From assembly GCA_934717675.1 (NCBI GenBank), contig CAKUYZ010000077.1:1-8289 (forward strand): a stretch of 8,289 nt of DNA, in the 5' to 3' direction. This stretch comes from an uncultured Bacteroidales bacterium. GTDB taxonomy: Bacteria > Bacteroidota > Bacteroidia > Bacteroidales > Marinilabiliaceae. The notes beneath the pieces are model-generated. The model saw only the letters and a program-made list of their open reading frames with translations, was not told the DNA's origin and made no database searches. Position 1 is the first letter of the stretch, and each line of letters opens with the position of its first letter. Below are positions 5,189-8,289 of the stretch, piece by piece. Both the position numbers and the translations under genes were made by a program.

Positions 5189-6856
5189 ATGGATTTCTTA
5201 GTTGACCTGTTCACTGGCAGCGGCATTGCGTCTTCGCTCTTGTTCATTTGCCTGACGTGCTTTGTCGGCTCGATCCTGGGCAAGTTGAAAATTTGCGGGG
5301 TTAAGCTGGGCATCGCGGGTGTGCTTTTCACAGGCATTATCCTTGCCCATTTCGGGGCCACGGTTAATCATGACATGCTCCACTTCGCTCAGGAGTTTGG
5401 CCTCATCCTTTTCGTTTACGCCATCGGCATAGATGTCGGCCCTCGCTTTTTCAGCTCTTTCCGTAGCGATGGCCTGCTTCTCAACGGTCTCGCCGTGGCC
5501 ATAATCTTCCTTGGTTTCGGCATTGCGCTTTGTTTCCACTATTTCGGCGGGGTCGACGCCAATGTGATGGCGGGCGTCATGTGTGGCGCTGTCACCAACA
5601 CGCCTGGCCTTGGCGCGGCCAAGCAGGTCATCTCCGATTTCAATGCGGCGAATCCTGGCGCGGGCATAGATGGCTCCGTCCTCGGCTCCGCCTATGCTAT
5701 GGCCTACCCGTTGGGCGTCGTCGGCATCCTGCTGACCATGATTGTGGTGCGCCTCGTCTTCCGAATCAAGATAAGCGACGAGGTCGCCTCGTACAACAAG
5801 AGCCTCAACAAGGGCGGGCAGCTCGAGAGCGTGTCCATCAAGATAACCAATGAGAACCTTTACAATCGCACTGTCGAGTACATAAGCGGCTTTGTGGATA
5901 AAGAGTTCACATTCTCTCGCATTGAGCGCGGGGGCGAGTTCCTTATCCCTACGGCAAGCTTCGAGATAAAGAATGGCGATATCCTCCATGGCGTGGCAAG
6001 CAGCAACAACATTGAGGATCTGCGCCTCAAACTGGGTGAGGTTGAGATTGGCCAAAAGAAGGAGGTCGATGGAAACCTTGTAATGCAGCGTTTCCTTGTG
6101 ACGAATTCACGCGTGGCCGGTCATACCATAAGCCAGATAGGCATTTTCCGCCGTTATCCAGCCAACATCACCCGCATCTACAGGACTGGTATTGAGATTC
6201 TCCCGACCAAAGACACCACGCTGGAGATAGGCGATGCCGTGCGAATCGTGGGTCGCAAAGACGTGATGAAGGACATTAAGGCGGAGCTCGGCGATTCCAT
6301 CCATGAGTGGTCTCACCCCAACATCATAGCCATTTTCATGGGCATATCGTTGGGTCTCCTTGTCGGCTCGATCCCGTTCTTCATCCCTGGTCTCCCTGCG
6401 CCCGCTAAACTTGGTTTGGCCGGAGGCCCGCTCCTTGTGGCCATCCTCTTGGGCTGGAAAGGGCGTGTTGGCAAGTTCTCTTTCTATATGAACACGGCCG
6501 CCAACATGATGTTGCGCGAGATGGGCATATGCCTCTTCCTTGGCTGCGTCGGTCTGGGCGCGGGCGGAACGTTTGCCGAGACTTTCGTCGGTGGCGGATA
6601 TTGGTGGGTTCTCTATGGCTTTGTCATAACCGTCGTGCCAATATTGGTTGTGAGCATCATTGCTCATTTCTTGAAAGTCAACTACTTGAAGATATGTGGC
6701 TTCGTGGCCGGATCAATGACGGACCCCCCTGCGCTCGAGTTCGCCAACAGCCTGAGCCCCGTTCAGGCTCAGTCCACGGCCTACGCTACGGTCTATCCCT
6801 TGACCATGTTCCTCCGAATTCTTTTGGGGCAAACATTAATACTTATAACTTTGTAG
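5189..6856 (+). CDS. AspT/YidE-family putative transporter with two RCK_C domains
   Basis: A complete 555-residue inner-membrane transporter of the aspartate:alanine exchanger family, close in length to E. coli YidE and YbjL. The layout is classic: a first membrane repeat (about 10-192) with GAVTNTPGLGAAK (133-145); a cytoplasmic insert with two RCK_C (TrkA_C) domains (about 207-288 and 293-370, the second with GDAVRIVGRKD at 348-358); and a second membrane repeat (about 375-555) with the matching motif GSMTDPPALEFAN (508-520). The paired TNTP and TDPP motifs lie in the inverted halves. The characterised member AspT exchanges aspartate for alanine; most members have unknown substrates and this one cannot be assigned. 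The RCK_C domains suggest gating by a small ligand. I chose the ATG at 5189, which begins MDFLVDLF, over the in-frame GTG at 5171. The last codons (CAA ACA TTA ATA CTT ATA ACT TTG) are AT-rich compared with the rest and overlap a promoter for the next gene. Confidence 0.9.
   Translation: MDFLVDLFTGSGIASSLLFICLTCFVGSILGKLKICGVKLGIAGVLFTGIILAHFGATVNHDMLHFAQEFGLILFVYAIGIDVGPRFFSSFRSDGLLLNGLAVAIIFLGFGIALCFHYFGGVDANVMAGVMCGAVTNTPGLGAAKQVISDFNAANPGAGIDGSVLGSAYAMAYPLGVVGILLTMIVVRLVFRIKISDEVASYNKSLNKGGQLESVSIKITNENLYNRTVEYISGFVDKEFTFSRIERGGEFLIPTASFEIKNGDILHGVASSNNIEDLRLKLGEVEIGQKKEVDGNLVMQRFLVTNSRVAGHTISQIGIFRRYPANITRIYRTGIEILPTKDTTLEIGDAVRIVGRKDVMKDIKAELGDSIHEWSHPNIIAIFMGISLGLLVGSIPFFIPGLPAPAKLGLAGGPLLVAILLGWKGRVGKFSFYMNTAANMMLREMGICLFLGCVGLGAGGTFAETFVGGGYWWVLYGFVITVVPILVVSIIAHFLKVNYLKICGFVAGSMTDPPALEFANSLSPVQAQSTAYATVYPLTMFLRILLGQTLILITL
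6823..6853 (+). promoter_or_regulatory. Consensus promoter for the carboxylase gene inside the transporter 3' end
   Basis: TTTG (6823-6826) and TAACTTTG (6846-6853) are exact matches to the Bacteroidota -33 and -7 consensus, separated by 19 bases. This is the best promoter match in the window. The -7 element uses the final codons of the transporter (ATA ACT TTG), just before its TAG. Transcription would start near 6858-6861, giving a leader of about 110 bases before the ATG at 6972. Confidence 0.7.
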
Positions 6857-6865
6857 TAATCTCTA

Positions 6866-6957
6866 ACAGCCAGCTTCAACTGCCGCGCCCGCGGTGGTTG
6901 AAGTATTGGTGGTCAAATGTGGTCGCGCTTTTTGCGCCGCACATTGATCGGGGCTGT
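6866..6957 (+). ncRNA. Candidate structured 5' leader (three-way junction) of the carboxylase mRNA
   Basis: Three helices can form together. P1: ACAGCC (6866-6871) with GGCTGT (6952-6957), 6 bp. P2: 6874-6886 with 6891-6903, 13 bp including two tandem G-U pairs, with a 4-base GCCC loop. P3: 6911-6921 with 6940-6949 (one bulged A, one G-U), an internal loop, then GCGC (6925-6928) with GCGC (6934-6937) closing a five-T loop. The junction strands are short: AG, 7 bases, and GG. P1 ends 14 bases before the ATG. No U-run follows, so it does not look like a terminator. It does not match any riboswitch core I can recall. The fold was worked out by eye, without energy calculation or comparative support. 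Confidence 0.45.
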
Positions 6958-6971
6958 CAATATAAGAATCA

Positions 6972-8289
6972 ATGGGAGTTGCATACGACAATTTTTTGGC
7001 TCGCCAGAAGAAGCTGGAAGAGCAGTATAACGATTCGTACTACGAGAAGCAGCACAATCGTGGCAAGCTCACGGCGCGTGAGCGCATCCTGATGCTCTTT
7101 GATGAGGGCACCTTTGAGGAGTTCGACGCTTTCGTTCCCTCTGCTGGCTCTTCTTTTGGCAAAACCAAGTCCGCCATGGGCGACGGTGTCATTGTTGGCT
7201 ACGGCACCATTGGCGGCCGCCAGGTCTTTGCCTATTCTCAGGACTTCAATATGATGGGCGGATCCCTTGGCGCCATCCATGCGCAGAAGATCGTCAAGGT
7301 TCATGACATGGCGCTCAAGACAGGATGCCCGGTAATTGGTCTCATTGATTCGGGTGGTGCCCGCATTCAGGAGGGAGTGTCCAGTCTCAACGGCTATGCC
7401 AACATCTTCCGCCGTAATGTGCTGTCTTCGGGTGTCGTGCCGCAGATTTCGGCCATAATGGGACCTGCGGCAGGCGGTGCCGTCTATTCGCCGGCAATGA
7501 CCGACTTCATCTTCATGACAGAGGGTACCAGCTACATGTTTGTGACTGGCCCCGATGTGGTCAAGCAGGTGCTCAATGAGGAGGTCACCACGGATCAGCT
7601 TGGCGGAGCCAAGGTCCACAGCTCCAAGTCCGGCGTCGCCCAGTTCGTCTACTCCGACGATGCCAACCTCATCCTCGGCATAAAAAAGTTGCTCACTTAC
7701 ATTCCCTCAAACAACATAGAGAACGCTCCCTTCGTTCCTAATGACGATCCCACGGATCGCGTCGAGCCAAGCTTGAGGGACATTGTGCCGGAAGATCCCG
7801 ACAAACCATACGATGTAAGGGACGTCATAAAGTTGGTTGTTGACAAGGGGCGTTTCTTTGAGGTGGCTGAAAATTATGCTCAGAACATAATCGTAGGCTT
7901 CGCCCGCCTTGGTGGCTACACCATTGGCGTGGTGGCCAACCAGCCAAAGGTTATGGCCGGCTCGCTGGACATCGATTCTAGCGTCAAGGGAGCGCGCTTC
8001 ATCAATTTTTGCGACTCTTTCAACATCCCCATTGTCACCTTTGAGGATGTGCCAGGTTTCCTCCCCGGCACAGATCAAGAGCATTTGGGCATCATCCGCA
8101 ACGGAGCCAAGTTGCTCTACGCCTACACTCGCGCCACGGTTCCCAAGATCACTGTAATTCTCCGCAAGAGCTACGGCGGTGCCTATATCGTCATGAACTC
8201 CAAGGGCATTGGCGGAGATTACAGTTTCGCCTGGCCTACGGCCGAGATTGCCGTCATGGGCCCTGATGGCGCCATTGCCATACTCTACA
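6972..8289 (+). CDS. Acyl-CoA carboxylase carboxyltransferase (beta) subunit, MmdA/PccB family (partial)
   Basis: Open for 439 codons to the window edge; family members are about 510-530 residues, so roughly the last 75-90 are missing. It transfers a carboxyl group between a biotin carrier protein and an acyl-CoA, within a propionyl-CoA/acyl-CoA carboxylase or the membrane methylmalonyl-CoA decarboxylase. The N-terminal crotonase-like half has GKLTARERI (30-38), the FAYSQDFNMMGGSLG segment and DSGGARIQEGV (126-136), whose GGA backbone forms one oxyanion hole. The second half has VPGFLPGTDQEHLGII, RKSYGGAYIVMNSKGIGGD (398-416, second oxyanion hole at G402-G403-A404) and FAWPTAEIAVMGPDGA. The residue after GGAY is Ile406; in Streptomyces PccB this site is Asp422, and in AccB it is Ile. 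The start ATG is at 6972, with no clear Shine-Dalgarno, following a structured leader. Biotin carboxylase and carrier-protein genes would be expected downstream, outside the window. Exact substrate unknown. Confidence 0.92.
   Translation, partial: MGVAYDNFLARQKKLEEQYNDSYYEKQHNRGKLTARERILMLFDEGTFEEFDAFVPSAGSSFGKTKSAMGDGVIVGYGTIGGRQVFAYSQDFNMMGGSLGAIHAQKIVKVHDMALKTGCPVIGLIDSGGARIQEGVSSLNGYANIFRRNVLSSGVVPQISAIMGPAAGGAVYSPAMTDFIFMTEGTSYMFVTGPDVVKQVLNEEVTTDQLGGAKVHSSKSGVAQFVYSDDANLILGIKKLLTYIPSNNIENAPFVPNDDPTDRVEPSLRDIVPEDPDKPYDVRDVIKLVVDKGRFFEVAENYAQNIIVGFARLGGYTIGVVANQPKVMAGSLDIDSSVKGARFINFCDSFNIPIVTFEDVPGFLPGTDQEHLGIIRNGAKLLYAYTRATVPKITVILRKSYGGAYIVMNSKGIGGDYSFAWPTAEIAVMGPDGAIAILY

Noticed and set aside
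5161..5205. Fourteen-residue frame overlapping the start of the transporter as a leader peptide
   Set aside because: No ribosome site or repeated codons; short frames like this occur by chance.
5198..6055. Long open frame (285 codons) on the minus strand opposite the transporter
   Set aside because: It mirrors the codons of a clear membrane transporter in GC-rich DNA, its product is charged and low-complexity, and it matches no family I know.
6107..6667. Open frame of 186 codons antisense to the second half of the transporter
   Set aside because: Shadow of the real gene; no start signal and no recognisable domain.
6911..6949. Hairpin with five-T loop as an intrinsic terminator after the transporter
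   Set aside because: The T-run is in the loop and no T-run follows the stem; it fits better as one arm of the leader fold.
6969..7619. Open frame of 216 codons antisense to the carboxylase
   Set aside because: The opposite strand encodes an unmistakable carboxyltransferase with conserved motifs throughout.
1..8289. CRISPR arrays, tRNA or rRNA genes, insertion sequences
   Set aside because: I looked for regularly spaced direct repeats, cloverleaf-like patterns and transposase motifs and saw none.

Overview
The window looks like chromosomal DNA from a Bacteroidota (probably Bacteroidales) genome. Supporting signs are Bacteroidota-type promoters (TTTG about 19-20 bases before TAnnTTTG), a lipoprotein whose lipobox Cys is followed by acidic residues, TonB-dependent receptors with an N-terminal carboxypeptidase-like (CarboxypepD_reg) domain, and a Bacteroidales-style aspartate:alanine-exchanger-family transporter. 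I could not assign a genus.

Left half (1-4340, minus strand) is one apparent metal-uptake gene cluster read right to left: a small exported Cys/His-rich protein (4340-4005), a complete TonB-dependent receptor (3893-1698), a second TonB-dependent receptor that has lost its middle and is frameshifted (1665-351), and the start of a DUF4625-type lipoprotein (301 to beyond the left edge). Divergent from it is a Fur-family metalloregulator (4478-4885, plus). The 137 bases between the two divergent genes hold a promoter for each side and a perfect 9-bp inverted repeat with a 7-base spacer. That repeat covers the -33 element and spacer of the leftward promoter, so it is a good candidate operator for the regulator. 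The cluster probably imports a metal or metal complex across the outer membrane under repression by the regulator; zinc or iron is inferred, not shown.

Middle (4886-5188) is a non-coding stretch of about 300 bases. It holds a perfect 8-bp inverted repeat, a promoter, and a weakly structured leader for the next gene.

Right half (5189-8289, plus) carries a complete YidE/YbjL/AspT-type transporter (Asp-Al_Ex / two RCK_C / Asp-Al_Ex) and, 115 bases later, the first 439 codons of a biotin-dependent acyl-CoA carboxylase carboxyltransferase (beta) subunit. A consensus Bacteroidota promoter is embedded in the last codons of the transporter. The resulting leader of roughly 110 bases can fold into a three-way junction (a closing 6-bp stem around two hairpins) that ends 14 bases before the carboxylase start codon. 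This leader is the most interesting unexplained structure in the window. The carboxylase has Ile, not Asp, at the position known to control acyl-CoA choice, so it may not be a strict propionyl-CoA/methylmalonyl-CoA enzyme.
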